From contig JAGGNK010007448.1 in the NCBI GenBank assembly GCA_017590115.1, positions 10,329,324 through 10,393,323 of the forward strand: a stretch of 64,000 nucleotides of DNA, given 5' to 3'. Below are positions 36,780 to 49,644 of this stretch, one piece after another. The translations under genes were made by a program, and so were the position numbers. Source of the stretch: Montifringilla adamsi (taxonomy: Eukaryota > Chordata > Aves > Passeriformes > Passeridae). The notes under the pieces were generated by a model. That model was not told the DNA's origin. It saw only the letters and a program-made list of their open reading frames with translations, and ran no database searches. Position 1 is the first letter of the stretch, and each line of letters opens with the position of its first letter.

Positions 36780-37050
36780 TCAGCGTCAGCGGGCTGGGGA
36801 GAGGGAAAGGGCGAGCGGAATAAACATCCCGCGGCAGAGCCGAGCCGAGCTGGGGCAGCAGGAGATCACTGCCAGCAGCTCCATCGCCCCTCTCCGCACA
36901 CAGGGGCTCGCCCTGCTCACCCCTGCTGCGGGAGCACCCCGCAAAGCCGGGCAGCGGCAGCGCTTCCCTTCCCGCACCGGCCCCTGCTCCGGAGCGGGGA
37001 CGGGAGCCGAGCCTGCCCCGGCTTACCCCCATGCCGGGGCCCTTACCCCC
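36780..37050. other. GC- and CpG-rich block inside the large intron
   Basis: Stretches such as GGGCGAGCGGAATAAACATC, CCCGCGGCAGAGCCGAGCCG and CGGAGCGGGGACGGGAGCCG give a CpG density well above the neighbouring intron. It might be a CpG island with an internal promoter, or simply part of the adjoining GC-rich minisatellites. No TATA box, first exon or donor could be argued. Confidence 0.4.
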
Positions 37051-37054
37051 CATG

Positions 37055-37250
37055 GCCCCCGGAATGGGGGTACAGCCCCGGGAATGGGGGTACAGCCCCG
37101 GGAATGGGGGTATGGCCCCGGGAATGGGGGTACAGCCCCGGGAATGGGGGTACGGCCCCGAGAATGGGGGTATGGCCCCCGGAATGGGGGCACTGGTGCT
37201 GAGTGATCCCAGCCCTGGGAATGGGGGCACGGCCCTGGGAATGCCGGTGC
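37055..37250. repeat. Minisatellite, 20-bp unit (GGAATGGGGGTACAGCCCCG)
   Basis: Seven units in strict 20-bp register from 37061 to 37195, then two diverged units near 37217 and 37237. Five-G runs recur every 20 bp on plus, so G-quadruplex formation is possible. Confidence 0.92.
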
Positions 37251-37257
37251 CGCTGGG

Positions 37258-37672
37258 CCCCCCGAGGTGCAGCAGGGACCCCGAGGTGTAGCTGGGACCC
37301 CGAGGTGCCGCGGGACCCCCGAGGTGCCGCTGGGACCCCGAGATGCTGCAGGGACCCCTGAGGTGCTGCAGGGACCCCGAGGTGCAGAGGGAGCCCCGAG
37401 GTGCCCCAGGGACCCCCGAGGTGTAACAGGGACCCCCGAGGTGCAGCAGGGACCCCCGAGGTGCAGAGGGACCCCGAGGTGCAGCAGGGACCCCTGAGGT
37501 GCAGAGGGACCCCGAGGTGTAACAGGGACCCCCGAGGTGCAGCAGGGACCCCGAGGTGCCCCAGGGACCCCCGAGGTGCAGAGGGACCCCGAGGTGCAGC
37601 AGGGACCCCGCGGTGCCCCAGGGACCCCCGAGGTGCAGAGGGACCCCCGAGGTGCCGCGGGACCCCGGCCGT
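37258..37672. repeat. Minisatellite, about 20 copies of a 19-bp unit (GAGGTGCAGCAGGGACCCC)
   Basis: Units of 18-20 bp with variants GTGCAGAGGGACC, GTGCCCCAGGGACC and GTGTAACAGGGACC; a higher-order period of two or three units is visible between 37440 and 37660. Long open frames on minus (up to 350 codons) reflect the repeats. Confidence 0.92.
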
Positions 37673-40600
37673 GCCCGCACCGGGCTCCGCAGGGCTGCTG
37701 TAATGACCCAAAACAAAGCACCGAGCCAGAGCCGCTCACAACCACCAGCAGGCAGAAAAGCACGAGTGTGAACACAAGGAAACACAAATTAATTGGCTTT
37801 TCACTGTCACAGATGCTGGGGCTTCCATCCCAGAAAGAGTCAGAGCAAACATATGCATCGCCTACTCGAACATATTTACTTTTAAATTTAAACTCCTCAG
37901 TTACCATCATTCCATGACAGTATCAAACTTTAATGACAGTTTATTCTAACTGTAGTTCATCTGTTAGAAGTGCTTTTATCATAGGTTGTAGCTTTACATA
38001 GTTTATCTTTTTAATTCTCCTTTTTAAAAATGTATTAATAAATATATGTGCAACCGAAATGCACACACACCTCCCTTTACAGACATTTTTTTGTCCTACT
38101 CTCCCACCAACAAGGTAGGATGAGGAAGGAAAACCCCAGCAAGGCCCACAGCTCCTCTAGCAGCTGCTTTAGAACATTTAAGACACAAAATTTGACATTA
38201 AATGTGGTGCTGACACTGACACGTCAGAAACTGAATTTTCAACCACAGCTCAGAGCTCTCCTCCCCGGCTGCTCCTCAAACTAAGATGAGCCCCAAGCAG
38301 AACTCCTCATCTGAGAGTGTCCAGGTTCTGAGGGTGACTTGAACTTTGTGTGAACAAATCTAAACCACGGCAATAATCAACCGCAACAAAACCTGCCTCT
38401 GTAACAGACCCTAACACCCTGTGCCCAGGTACCAGGGGATGGAACAGGCTCCTTTCCCTGGCCTTGGCAGCTGCAATTCCTCTGATTCTGGTGTAGAGAC
38501 TAAAATATGATATGGAGGCTTTTATCTTTAAGTCCTACGCCTGTTTCTTGAATCTTGCTCTTTTCTTATTATTCAGCTTCCTGTGGCAGTGAAATAATAC
38601 ACTTAAACAGAACAGGAAGATTATTTTAAACTATTTTTGGTCACTTTACACATTTTAAAGAATGCAAAAAGCACTGGTTGACAGCTGTTAGGGACTTGAA
38701 TGTTATTGCAAAGCAGCTGTTTTCATTTATCGAAAAAGTATTAATCTTTCTCCAAACTCACAGAACACTGAGCTAATAACTCTCCCTCTAACCTACGGAA
38801 AATACAGGTCACGTCTGTGCAATGTTGGCAGAAGGTTTTGTTTATAACAATTAAACTTGTAGAGCATTTTGTTCTTAAAAGGACTGAGCCTTTCTGGTTG
38901 GGGGATGTTTGCAGTCGGAGGCAGCTATTAAATAATAATCAGTAGCATGTTCACCCTGCAAAGAATTTCTACTTGAAATCAGACAAGATTAATCAGAGGA
39001 GACTTCTCTGTTCACTAGAAATTTCAGATGAAGAGAGGCTGACACGGACCAGGAACAGGCAGGATTATTCCAACATTTCAGCATTTTATGTTGTTTGGTT
39101 TTGTCTCTCATCTCCTCCTAAGAACATTCGGTTTTTATATACTGACATCGATCCTTAATTTGTTTGAAAACAAAGCCTCTGCACACATTCTCTCTGCATT
39201 GTTATTTACTTTACATTAGTATTTATAGTCCATTCAGTCGAGCTCTGGAGGAGAAGGCAACTGGCATCCCAGGGAATGTGTTTGTGGAAGAGCAGCAGGA
39301 ATGAGACAGCTCACAGGCAGGGAGATAACTTCCCAGTGTACATGTAGTTCCTGCACATATTTAATTTGAGAATCACCATGGCATCAGGATGCATGAAGTA
39401 TCAAGGATGAAGTCACCATCTTTCTTATGTTCTTAAAATCGTAATCCATGCAAACATATTTTATAGGGAATAGAGTGCAGCCTTTGGTGCAGATATAAAA
39501 AGCCTGATAAGATCTCCCTGCCTCCTGCACACTGTGGGCTGCTGTCAGCCCCAGCCTCAGCTGAGCCCTGGGATCAGAGCATGGGCTGTGCCTTCCACCT
39601 TGGAAGAGCTGTGCCTGCCTTGGTCCCTCTGAGCTTCCTAAAAAAGCAGGATTTAAAGTGCACATCTACCACAACCCAAATTTCTTACATGTTAATGGGG
39701 TAACACATGAGTATTGGTGAAAGCAAGACCAGCAGAAGCACACACCCAACTGACTGAGCAGGAAAATCATTTCCCAGTAAAGCAAATCAAGTTCTAGGGG
39801 TAATGGTGTTCTACAGTTCTGCAACATGATCTGTAGGACCTACAAAGCTCCCTCTGCCAAGTCTGAGGGTGGGATTTTCAAGCATGACCAACAGCTACCT
39901 GCTCCAGAAGTTAATGTTAAGGCTGTTACTGATCTCTGGGGAGCAGATTATCCCAAGTACTAAAACACCCAAATCTCACCTTCTAAACCAGCTTTTCAGG
40001 ACTTGGTTATTAGAGCTGTTCAAAATCCATACAGCACGGTATCTGACATTTTCACTGACAAACTCAAGGAGAACAGGAAGTTCTTATGCTCCCAATCTCC
40101 AGCAAGTGAGTTCTTTTCTGCAGATCAACCACACTGCAGAGAGATTTTATATTTACACCATCAGCTGCTGAAGTGCTCAAAGAAAGGAGATGTGGGCATG
40201 GCAGGATTATACAAAACAATCCCTAAACTACCTCTGGACATGAGGGTTCTCCAAGGGTTGTTATCCCAGTGCCTGAGCAGTGCCAGCTCTGTGCCCAGCC
40301 AGGTCCCTGTGGCACTGATGGAGCTCCCAGCTCCCCTCCCTGTGGCTGGGGCATCACCCCATCCTCGGGCTCTTTCCCTCCCATCTGAGCTATTTTCAGA
40401 AAACCCTCTGCCATGAGCAATGCCCCTGAGCCCCTCAAGGTGGCCCATCCTGGATCAGACCAGCCTCCCCTAGAAGCCCATCCCACAAGTGCAGTGTTTT
40501 ATTTCCAGCCCTCCCATAAAACATGCCTGTGCAAGGCACGCTGAGCACGCAAGAGGTTAAACAAATTGATGGTAAAGTATTCGACTTCGTTAGTTTTCAT

Positions 40601-42960
40601 TACCATAAGAAAACATCAATTACATTTTCTATTTTATGAGTGTACACAGGGGAATCCATTACAGTAAGGGAGAGGCTGTACAGCTCCTTCTGCTGCTTCT
40701 CTCCTCAGCAAAAAGAGCAGTTTGTTTTTAAAGCCAGTGACACCAGCCCAGAGGAAGGGAAGGCACACCGGCGTATCTGCATAGACAACTCCTATCCTGA
40801 TTTATCCAGCCTGGCTCCAACTAATTAAACATCTGCCTCAACGATTTCCTCTGCAGATTTATCTTCTCCAGTATGCAGCACTGACTGGTTGCTACAGGCT
40901 CTTCCCTAACTCGCAGCCATTGCCGTGTACCTGTCCCAGCTGCTGATCTGGGCACGTGGCAGAGCTGACCCCGTGCTCCCACTAACCCCCGTGGCTCCCG
41001 TGGTGGCACAGCTCAGCAGGTCCCACAGTCCTGCTGCAGGACAGCCAGTCCTCCAGGAAAGGACTCGTGGCCAGGCTCTCTCAGCTACAACACATCCAGT
41101 TTCTTCACCACCTGCACTTGCCCTCCACTGGCTCAAATATTATTATTTCAAAATGGTCAGAGTTCATGTGTCAAAAGCCCTGAGACACTAAGAAAGAATT
41201 GCAAGGAAGGTGACATAGTTTGAACAGTTTGCAATAATTTTATCTAAATAGAGCCAGGCACAGTCAGAATATTGCTGCTGTTTTTTCAGGCCCCTTTCTA
41301 TGAAGAAAAGGCTGTAGCCCACTTCTGTCTCCTACTGATCAGTATTTTGCTGCAACAAATAATCTTTACTGGCTGAACAAAGTATTTAGAGAAAACTAGC
41401 TTAGTGTTTTAGCCCTAGGCATGCTGAACAAACCCTTCCCAACTGTACCACAGGAATTCCTCAGATTTGCCTCACCCAAAGTAGCCAACCCAGGTTTGCA
41501 TTTTCCTACCAATTCAGGACCAGTCTGAAAAACGTCCTGTAAGTCAGTGGAGAAAACAGATCAGAAAGCAACTGCTTCTACCAGTACTTGACAACAGCAT
41601 AAGCTGTAATGCAATAAATTCATCTGTCCTGAAAAGGCTGACCTGGAGGCCCATTGAAGACAGGCAGAAAAGCTCATGGGCATTTCAGTTTTATTAAAAT
41701 ATTCCAAAAACTTTAAATAAACATGTTCAGCCAATTTTTAGTAACGACTTTTTAAAAATCAGACCAATCAGCTTTAAAGGAAACATTGCTGAATGAGGAG
41801 AAATGTTTCTCATAAATTATCTCTTATCTTTTATTCAGAACTTTGACATCCTAATCCACTGGTTAATAATGACCCGAAGCACCCTGGCCCAGGCCTGTGC
41901 TAATGCTCTGATCTGCAATTCCATTTATCCCTGCATCTCCCAGTGACAGTGAGAGGCACATCCTCTCCAATGATGAGGGATCTGGGGGCAGGTGAGGAAT
42001 GATGGCAAAATCTTTCCTTTTCCTCCTGCTCCAGTCTCTCTGTGCCCGCTGTGGTGGCATCCTGAGCTCTCCCTGCCCTCACAGCATGGCCAGCCCGTGG
42101 CAGATGGGGACTGGCACAGCCTGTCTGGATCCCTCTGTGCACACAGCTACAATTGCTGCTGCTTTAAAGATAACAGCAAGACCTTCCTAAGCCCCCCACC
42201 CACTAAAACCTGATCATCCACATTTTGGGAGAGGGATGTAATTGGGAATAAGGAAAGGTTTGGATAAGCGAAGTTAATGTTAATGAAAAATTCTGATGCA
42301 TCCCTATATACCCTGATCCTGAAAAGGGGTCTGAACAGGAGGGCCAAGGCAGCAGAAGTGAATGTGTTAGCTGAGGGAAGAAACGCCAGGTCCATCCCTT
42401 CTCTAAACTACTGAGCAAAAATAACAAAGTCAAAGCAGAATCAAATTTCAAATGGACAAAGAATAAAACATCTGTTACACCAAGGGGGGAAGCAGTTTAA
42501 AGACTGAGCTAAGTGAATCCTTTAGCAACCTCCCTTCAGGGAAGGGAAATCTGACCCCGGGAAATAAATAAAAGTCACCCAAAAAGTGAACAAAAGAGGT
42601 GTTTGAAAAAACCCCAACACCATTCATCGCCGCTAACGACTTGTTCATTATGAGTGATGATGGATAAAGACTTCTCACGCTGAGATGAAATCAAGATTTA
42701 TATGCATTGTTTCCTCTCCCAACTTGTGGGAAGATCATCATCATTTAATTCTATCTCTGCGGCCAGCGATGGGCATCCAGAGAGCCGGTTATCACACGGC
42801 GCTCTCAGCTGCCAGGCCGGGACGTGCCGCTGGCACATCTGGAGCGCGGCGCCGCAGCCCGGCTGAGCGATGGCTCCTGGCCACCCTCCAAATTGCTGCA
42901 GGCTGCCGGGGCTCCTCTCCACCGCCCCCCAGCACTGCTCCTCTCCTCCTCCCTCCCCCC

Positions 42961-42982
42961 ATTTTTTTTTTTTTTTTTTTTA
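42961..42982. repeat. Poly-T run of about 20 bases
   Basis: Uninterrupted T run on plus (A run in the MAPKAP1 transcript) between pyrimidine-rich CCTCCCTCCCCCC and TACGAGAATC. It has no retroposon body attached that could be recognised. Confidence 0.85.
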
Positions 42983-43974
42983 CGAGAATCAGATTTTCAT
43001 TGCTCCGTTCAATTGCTCTTCTCTGCCATTTTTTACAGCTCTTATCGTTCCCTTGGAATATGGCCTTGAGACAGCTCATCCGTGTCCTTCACTGTGTTAT
43101 CTCTTCTAACTTTTATTAAAACTTCAGCTCTCATCTGCAGATAGCTAATTAAATCCATGACAGATTATACACGCATTTAAAAACTGCACTGAACTACTTT
43201 TTCTAAGGAGAACAGGGTTTATTTTCTTTTCCCATAGTTAAAACGGAGGGTGTATAAGGAGGTTTCATTCATTTACAAAGACAAGATCCTTATCTTTCCC
43301 ACTATATAGATGGGTTTATATTAAAGTTCCTTTGTTGCGTGACAAGACTCAGTGCAATTTCTCTTGGTAATTATTTCTTGTTGCTGGAAAGATCTCTCAG
43401 CCTTATACTTGTGAAATATATACACTAACATACATGTGAATGCACATCTACCCCCCAGAAAAACATTGTTTAAAATAGAAATACAAGCACTGTACATTTT
43501 CCTTTTTTAAGTGTTCATATGCCTTAACTATAACAGCACTATTTTGATAACATTGCAGAAATTTTTCACTACAAGTAATAATGAATCTCCGAAATTATTT
43601 AAAATCACACTAAGCATAATTTTCTTACATAAATTAGAAGTATATATACAAAGTCTATCATGGGCTGGACTTGCTGTACTTCTACCCATCATCCCAAATT
43701 ACCATGAACTGGTCTTGAATGCAAATGGCTTTGTTATCATAAATAAATATTTGCAGGAATGGATATACTGCTCTGCAGCAAACATTATGCAGCTCCTGCA
43801 CTGCCAGCTTTGTGCCAGCATGGAGAATACAGACCTGTGCACAGAACTGCTGTGAGTGGGGCTGGGACACAACCCCCCAAAACCTGGGCAACGTTCACAA
43901 CAGTTAAAAAGAGATATAAAATATACTCATGGAGAAAACACCCTGCCCTCTAGAAAATACGATAAATAACCCAC

Positions 43975-44084
43975 CTGAGCCTCTCTGTGATCCCTTCCTT
44001 CTCTTTAAGGCCTTTTGTAAGATATCCTTCATGGTGACCTTCATACTGTCCACCTGAATAAGTGAGAATCCATGAGCAGCATTT
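43975..44084 (-). CDS. MAPKAP1: MAPKAP1 coding exon, N-terminal part of Ras-binding domain
   Basis: This 110-nt exon follows the acceptor CTGTCTTGCAG and ends TCAG before the donor GTGGGT. Its first base completes Ile from the previous exon, then it encodes [20 protein letters not shown], continuing [16 protein letters not shown], and leaves one G for the next codon. It corresponds to about residues 283-319 of human SIN1, the start of the Ras-binding-like domain, with its basic KRRKGSQ patch intact. Differences from human include SM for NT, DILQKAL for EILLKAV, and QRGSG for QKVSG just before the junction. The exon ends in phase 1, the same phase as the next exon, so it can splice either to the cassette exon at 29279-29386 or directly to 24417-24557 in frame. 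Confidence 0.95.
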
Positions 44085-46841
44085 CTGCAAGACAGATGCA
44101 CATGCAGTTTTACAAAACAATCATCACTGGCAGCTCCCCGCAGCCCTCGTTAGCTTCAAGCAAAGCACTCGTTAGGCACACGGTTAACGAAGTTGGGCTG
44201 GGAAGGGAAGTTAAAAGGAGAAACCAAGCAAACTGCCTCAGCAAGGCAGACACAAAACCAGCCAAAACGGGTTGAGATTCAAGACAAGGGGTGTAAGGAT
44301 TTTCCTAATTTATTGTTATTTTTGGTCACTTGGCGTTCAGCGTTAGAAGAGAAAAATGAGCCAATGTAGGTGGGGGGCTCCTCATCTCCTCAGCTCGTGT
44401 CTGTGCTTTACAGCACACAAGAGAAAAGCAGTTTGCAGTGGCATTTTCACCCGTGTCCCACACGTAACAAACCGTTAGGGACAAGTGGCAGCACACCCCT
44501 CAGTGACAGCAGCTGTGCAGCACTATCGAGGTATTGCCTCAGTGCATTATTTCCAGCCTAACAGAGACACGTTTTTGTGAACACAATGGCACAAAATCTC
44601 CCAGAAAGATCCAAGGCAGTGGGTCCTTGTCCTGGCCATCACCCACGGGAGAGGCCACACAGGGGGAAGGACTGCAAAGAGCATGGAGACAGCTGTGGGG
44701 GATTCTGCTGAGGGGGGCACCCCTGGGGAAGCAGAGACAGTATAATAGAAGAGACTCTGAATGAGCAGATCAGTAAATTTTGCCCCTTAGCCCTCGCAGT
44801 CAGTCTCAGCTCATGTCAGTAGATGTCACTGCAGACAGTTCCAGGGAAATCCGAGAGCTGAAGGCTCCCACCGGAGAGATTGCTCTGCATGGAAAAAACT
44901 GGTTTGCAAAGCTATTTGGGCAGGAGGAGGAGCCTTGTATCTGGCAACCAGGAATTTTAATCAGGGAGTACAGCTCTATATGAACAGCACAGCTGGAATA
45001 TTTTTAAAAGCAACTGGCAGGCGAAAGCAATCCAAGCAACACAAGTACATCCTGCAAAACAAACCCACATTACATGTCACTTTGGAACACAAACGCTGGG
45101 AGCAGAGGTTGGAGCTCAGGTCACGTCAGACACGGCATCCCCAGCCCACGGTGACCCAGCCAGGACAGAGCCCTGGCCACTCAGCGCTCAGGGCACGGAC
45201 TGCAGCGTGGCACAGGGGCCAGGAGCCCCTGCCTGGCCACATGCTGGTCCCAGCTCGCTGTCCTGGGGCCACTCGTGCTCGTGGGAGCAGCAGCCAAGCC
45301 CGGGCTCAGGGGATGTCCCCCCTCGCTGGTGTGAGACGCCGTTTCCCTCTCCTCGGTTGTGCGTTGCTCTCATCTGAATTTCATTTTCAATTCCCTTTGT
45401 TCCTGGCAAAATGAAACTGCCTAAAAGCCCAAATTTATGTTCTCCAGACCATTTATTATTTATAACTCTATCTTACTCGTCTTCAAACCAAATAATCCCA
45501 ACCTTTTCATGCATCTACTTTTCCCTCTGTTTCTGCCGCGTGCTCAGTGCAGCAGGAGCAGAGCTGAGGGAGGGAGTGCCACCCTGTCTGCAGGTGACAC
45601 TGCTGTCCTGGGAACAGCCCCAGGGCTTAGAGGCCAACGCCTGCAATGAGCAGAGATCTTCCCCAGCACTTCACTGAGGAGCAAATTTCCCTTGAAGCTG
45701 CTGTGGAGCCCCAAGACCTGCACGAGCACCACACACCTGCCCTTTACCTGGCCAACCCCTCGCTTCCCAAAAGCCTCACAGCTTCAGTCCCAGCTGACCT
45801 GCTGAGCAAGATTCAGTGGATTCTTTAAAGTGATAGACCTATTCTACAGTTACAACCACAAAAAGGGAACTACCTTTGTGCTTTTATTTGAACAACACAA
45901 GGTTTCTCATTGAAGTGCTGCAGGAAAAGCCCTCCATGCTGGGCCAGACCATCACAACACCTGGTGTCTCCAGGTAATTCATATGATGCTCTGCAATACC
46001 TACTGGAATTTTCCAGAAAACTCCAACCAAAGTACAGGGAAATAAATTAAAATATTCTAGGGAAAAAAGAAATTTCAAAGGCAACAGAAATCTTCCATAA
46101 CCCACTACGGCCAAAACAACCGGAGTCACAATTGTCCCCTTTGTACAAAATGCTTTTCAACATTGTTCACCCCAAACGGAGCAGAGCCTGCAGCCCCCTT
46201 CCCACTGGGCACAGAGTGGCCATTGGCAGATGGCCCCAACACCCCAAAAATGGAGATTTTTGTCTCGGTCCCTGACACTTCAGCTGCTAAAGAGCACAGG
46301 CTGCTGTGATCCGCCGCGTTCCGGGCTGTCCCGGCTCAGCCGATTCTTTCCATTGAGCAGCTGGCCTGAGAACTGTCAGACTGATTTCCCTGACACTCCA
46401 TTACTAACCCCTGCCCGAGCCACGGCCATTCTTTGCCTCAGAAGCTGGATCTCATCCCAGAACAATCTTTGAAAGTTTATTTTACTGATCAAAGCAAAAT
46501 AAGAAAGCCTCTGTGTTTCGCTATATTTAGTGTGCGAGCCGTGAGTGAGGGCTTGGCAGCAGCGGTGGGACGCAGAGCGCGCCCCGCTTTTGTAAACTCT
46601 TGGCTCTTTGCTCTGGAGCACAGCCAGAGGGGCTGGACCCCCACCCTGGTCCAGCTGCTCCCCTCCCTGCCCTGGCTCCCCTCTCACAAGGCACCACAAC
46701 GTCAGAGCAACATTTCAGCACTCAGCAGCCTCACACATCTGAGCCGGGGGTGGACTTAAGCCCAGACCAAGAGCTCCTGCCGTCATCCTGGGGCCAGGCC
46801 AGAGTCAGGGCACGTTTCTGCGCCCAGAGGAGAAGCCCTGT

Positions 46842-47110
46842 AGAATCACAGATTAGCTGGGGTGGGAAGGTGATCTCTGGAGATCACCCTGTCCAATCTC
46901 CTGCCCAGGCAGGGTCACCCAGAGCAGGGGACACAGGCACGTGGCCAGGTGGGTCTGGGATGTCTCCAGAGAGGGAGACCCCAGCTCCTCCCTGGGCAGC
47001 TGTTCCAGGGCTCTGCCACCCTCCACGGAAAGAAGTTCTTCCTCACGCTGAGGTGGAACTTGCTGTGGTTTAGTTTCAGGCCACTGCTCCTCGTCCTGGC
47101 ACTGCACACA
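46842..47110 (-). mobile_element. CR1 retroposon, 5'-truncated
   Basis: On plus it reads AGAATCACAGATTAGCTGGG, TCTGGAGATCACCCTGTCCA, GGCAGCTGTTCCAGGGCTCT, GGAAAGAAGTTCTTCCTCAC and GCTGAGGTGGAACTTGC, the standard reversed CR1 3'-UTR. It includes overlapping open frames that are not genes. The upper limit is approximate; a small direct duplication (CTGCCAGGGTGTCCTGGA) follows at 47111 and 47140. Confidence 0.93.
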
Positions 47111-48339
47111 CTGCCAGGGTGTCCTGGAGCCACGCCGTGCTGCCAGGGTGTCCTGGACCAGCAGCCCGGCACAGCCCTGCCTCGTGGGGCCACAGCACAG
47201 CAGGCTGGGCTGGGGGAACACACCCCCACCCCAGGCCAGCACTCCCCAGCGTGCTCTGCCCTGGCCACGGGCATGGACTGTCCTCACTCAGCCCAGCCCC
47301 AGCACAGCCCTAATTGCAATCACAAACGATGCGCTCTACCTCACTCTGCTAAGGTGTGATACCTTCATTTCAGGTCAACACTATGAAAATAGGACAGACA
47401 AGCAGATGCTGGTCAATCAATTAAAACTGCTGCTGGCAAATTGGAAGCCAAAGAAATTCCTTAGCTTGTATTTTCTGTCATTTTGCAAAAACATACCTGG
47501 GTGACAAGGTTAAATCAAGCAAAGGAAATCCCTGGCACTTATCATCCACAGGCATTACTGATAAATTGTGCAGTGGAGGAATAAAGGATTACCTTCTGTA
47601 TTTTTTCATTACACTTTTCTTTTGTTACAGAATACATAAATCCATTGTGGCACAATGTAATATGTATCATCGTGCTACACCTGTGGACGTTTCATAACGG
47701 CTGCCATGTCTGTGCAGTCAGGAATGATAAGTGAACCACCCGTGAATGTTAATGATAGTGATCATTCTGCAGTAACTTGGCTTTCCATCTTCTTTTACAG
47801 CCTCCGTGCTGGAGCCAGGGTGGCAAGGTTCAGGAGAGGGAAAGGGAAACAGCAGCAGAGGCAGAAGCTCTCCTCGTGGTGCTGAGGTGCCACGGGAACA
47901 GGCAGGGTCCCCCCTTTTGCCACAAAATAAAACAACCTGCACTGGAAGGACAAAGGATTTCTGCTCTGAATGAGAAGAGAACTTCTTGAAAAGCTGTTTT
48001 CCAATCTAGAGCAATTTTTAAAATGTTTGATTTTTTTTTCTTGATTTTTTTTTAAACACAGAAGTGGAATTTACTTTCCAGTAGTGGAATTTATGGCACT
48101 TAAAGCTCACTGCCTAACCAGCTGGCATGGCTGGAAGTGCCTGGGAGTGACTAATAGCAATTTCCACTTGATCAGCACAGTCAGACTTAAGACTCAAAAT
48201 CCTAGCTGATGCAATGGACTTACCTTAAGCTGGGTAATTTTTGAGATAAAGTGCACATAGGAACTGGACTAACTAATGCCAGCCACAATTTTTATTCTGA
48301 GCCTAAATGACCTGCTTTTGTGCATCTCAGATTGGCCTT

Positions 48340-48422
48340 GCCTAGCTCTGTGCACTATTGAGTTTAACTGGCTGCATTTTGACACCACTGTAGCAGTCCT
48401 CAGACCTCTCTCAAGTTTTCTG
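48340..48422. repeat. Left arm of an 83-bp inverted repeat
   Basis: The reverse complement of this arm matches 49562-49644 at 78 of 83 positions without gaps, including a perfect 51-bp run. The arms are separated by 1139 bp and flanks do not match. Both lie in one MAPKAP1 intron, so the pre-mRNA could fold into an 83-bp duplex. Confidence 0.92.
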
Positions 48423-49561
48423 ATGCCCTCCTACCCCTCTCTCTCCACTATTCTGAGAGCCACATTCTTAATTTTGCACCCACATGAACTGTCTTAAATT
48501 TTATATGAATATTCTAAAATGTACTTTGCAGATTATCCACCCCCATGTACAAACCAGGAACAGGCCTTTTGGGCACTGCTGCTGGAGTCCAAGAAAAAAC
48601 CACATTTCAGGGCTTTGAACTGAAATTACAAATGCACGATGCAAGTCTGGTATTTTAAAAGGGTTTCAAACCTTAAACTATTGGGTATGGCAGAGGTGCT
48701 GCTTTGAAAATTTGTATATAATAGTCAAAGCAATTTACGTACTACATCAAAACAGAAAAAAGTGCTACAGAGCAGAGGAACTGGATGCCAAATTTCCTCT
48801 GTGTGCCAACTGGCAGCTGAGCTACAGCTCCTCGAAACACCATTAGATCGAGTGTGTCAAGTTCCAGCAATAACATTTCCAAGGGAAAAAGCCCTAATGA
48901 TGGTACAGATTTATTTTGAGCCTTTCAGGGATGACCTCACCACCTGAAGAAGTCTGTATTTCCATGGATGCGGTGCTTTGTTTGCCTCTTCCTGACAAAC
49001 CCCCCGGCCAGGAGAGCGGGGCCGTGCCTGGTGTTGGACAAAGCTCTGCTTTCCACAGCAGCCACCTTCCAACAACATAACTCGCTAGACTAATGGGCCC
49101 TGAGCAGCCAGAACGACTGCCCTCCGTCTTCTCCTTGTGTAACTTTGCCAGAGTCCTTGGAACTTGCCAAATTCGGTCATGCCTGCTTAGCTTGCTCGAC
49201 TGATTGTGCCAGAAAAGAAAATAAGACACAGATGTATTTGAGCTCTTTGAGATGCCAGTAAGAGCGACAGCTAATGGCTTCATTTCGACCCTCCCCTACC
49301 AGCTGGGCACAGGTGGGGGGATAATGAGGTCCCTCTCCCTAATCAAACTCAATTATTTACTACTCTGTACAGCCACAAAGACATTCACATCCAGCTCGGA
49401 ATATAAACTGCACCGTGGGCTCCTTCCAGCCACCACCTCTGGGCATTTGTAACCAACTCGAGTGGCTCAGAGTTTGCCTTGGCAGGAGCTGAAGTGTATG
49501 AAGTTCTGCAAACTGCTTCTGCTCAGACACGTCCTGCTGAAGGGGGTCCCTGGCGGGGCCC

Positions 49562-49644
49562 CAGAAAACTGGATAGAAGTCTGAGGACTGCTACAGTGGT
49601 GTCAAAATGCAGCCAGTTAAACTCAATAGAGCACAGAGCTCGGC
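49562..49644. repeat. Right arm of an 83-bp inverted repeat
   Basis: Partner of 48340-48422; contains the perfect core 49579-49629 (GTCTGAGGACTGCTACAGTG through AACTCAATAG). Right of the arm the sequence turns GC-rich (GGCGCGGGGAGCGCG), unlike the flank of the left arm. Confidence 0.92.

Larger units (their letters stand above)
29387..43974 (-). other. MAPKAP1 intron (14.6 kb) upstream of the cassette exon
   Basis: The largest intron in the window. It holds an old CR1/L3-type element (33150-34230), a CR1 tail (34382-34534), a GC- and CpG-rich block (36780-37050) and twin minisatellites (37055-37250 and 37258-37672), plus a T-run of about 20 bases near 42962. AT-rich islands occur at 34720-34960, 35480-35760, 37900-38060 and 43090-43650. 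About 38300-42600 is ordinary intron with no feature that can be named. Confidence 0.8.

Noticed and set aside
36733..37785. 350-codon open frame on minus (Gly/Pro/His/Leu repeats)
   Set aside because: It simply translates the 19- and 20-bp minisatellites; overlapping frames on both strands are equally open.
46600..47359. Overlapping open frames of 107-157 codons
   Set aside because: They run through a CR1 fragment and its GC-rich surroundings, with no protein similarity recognised.
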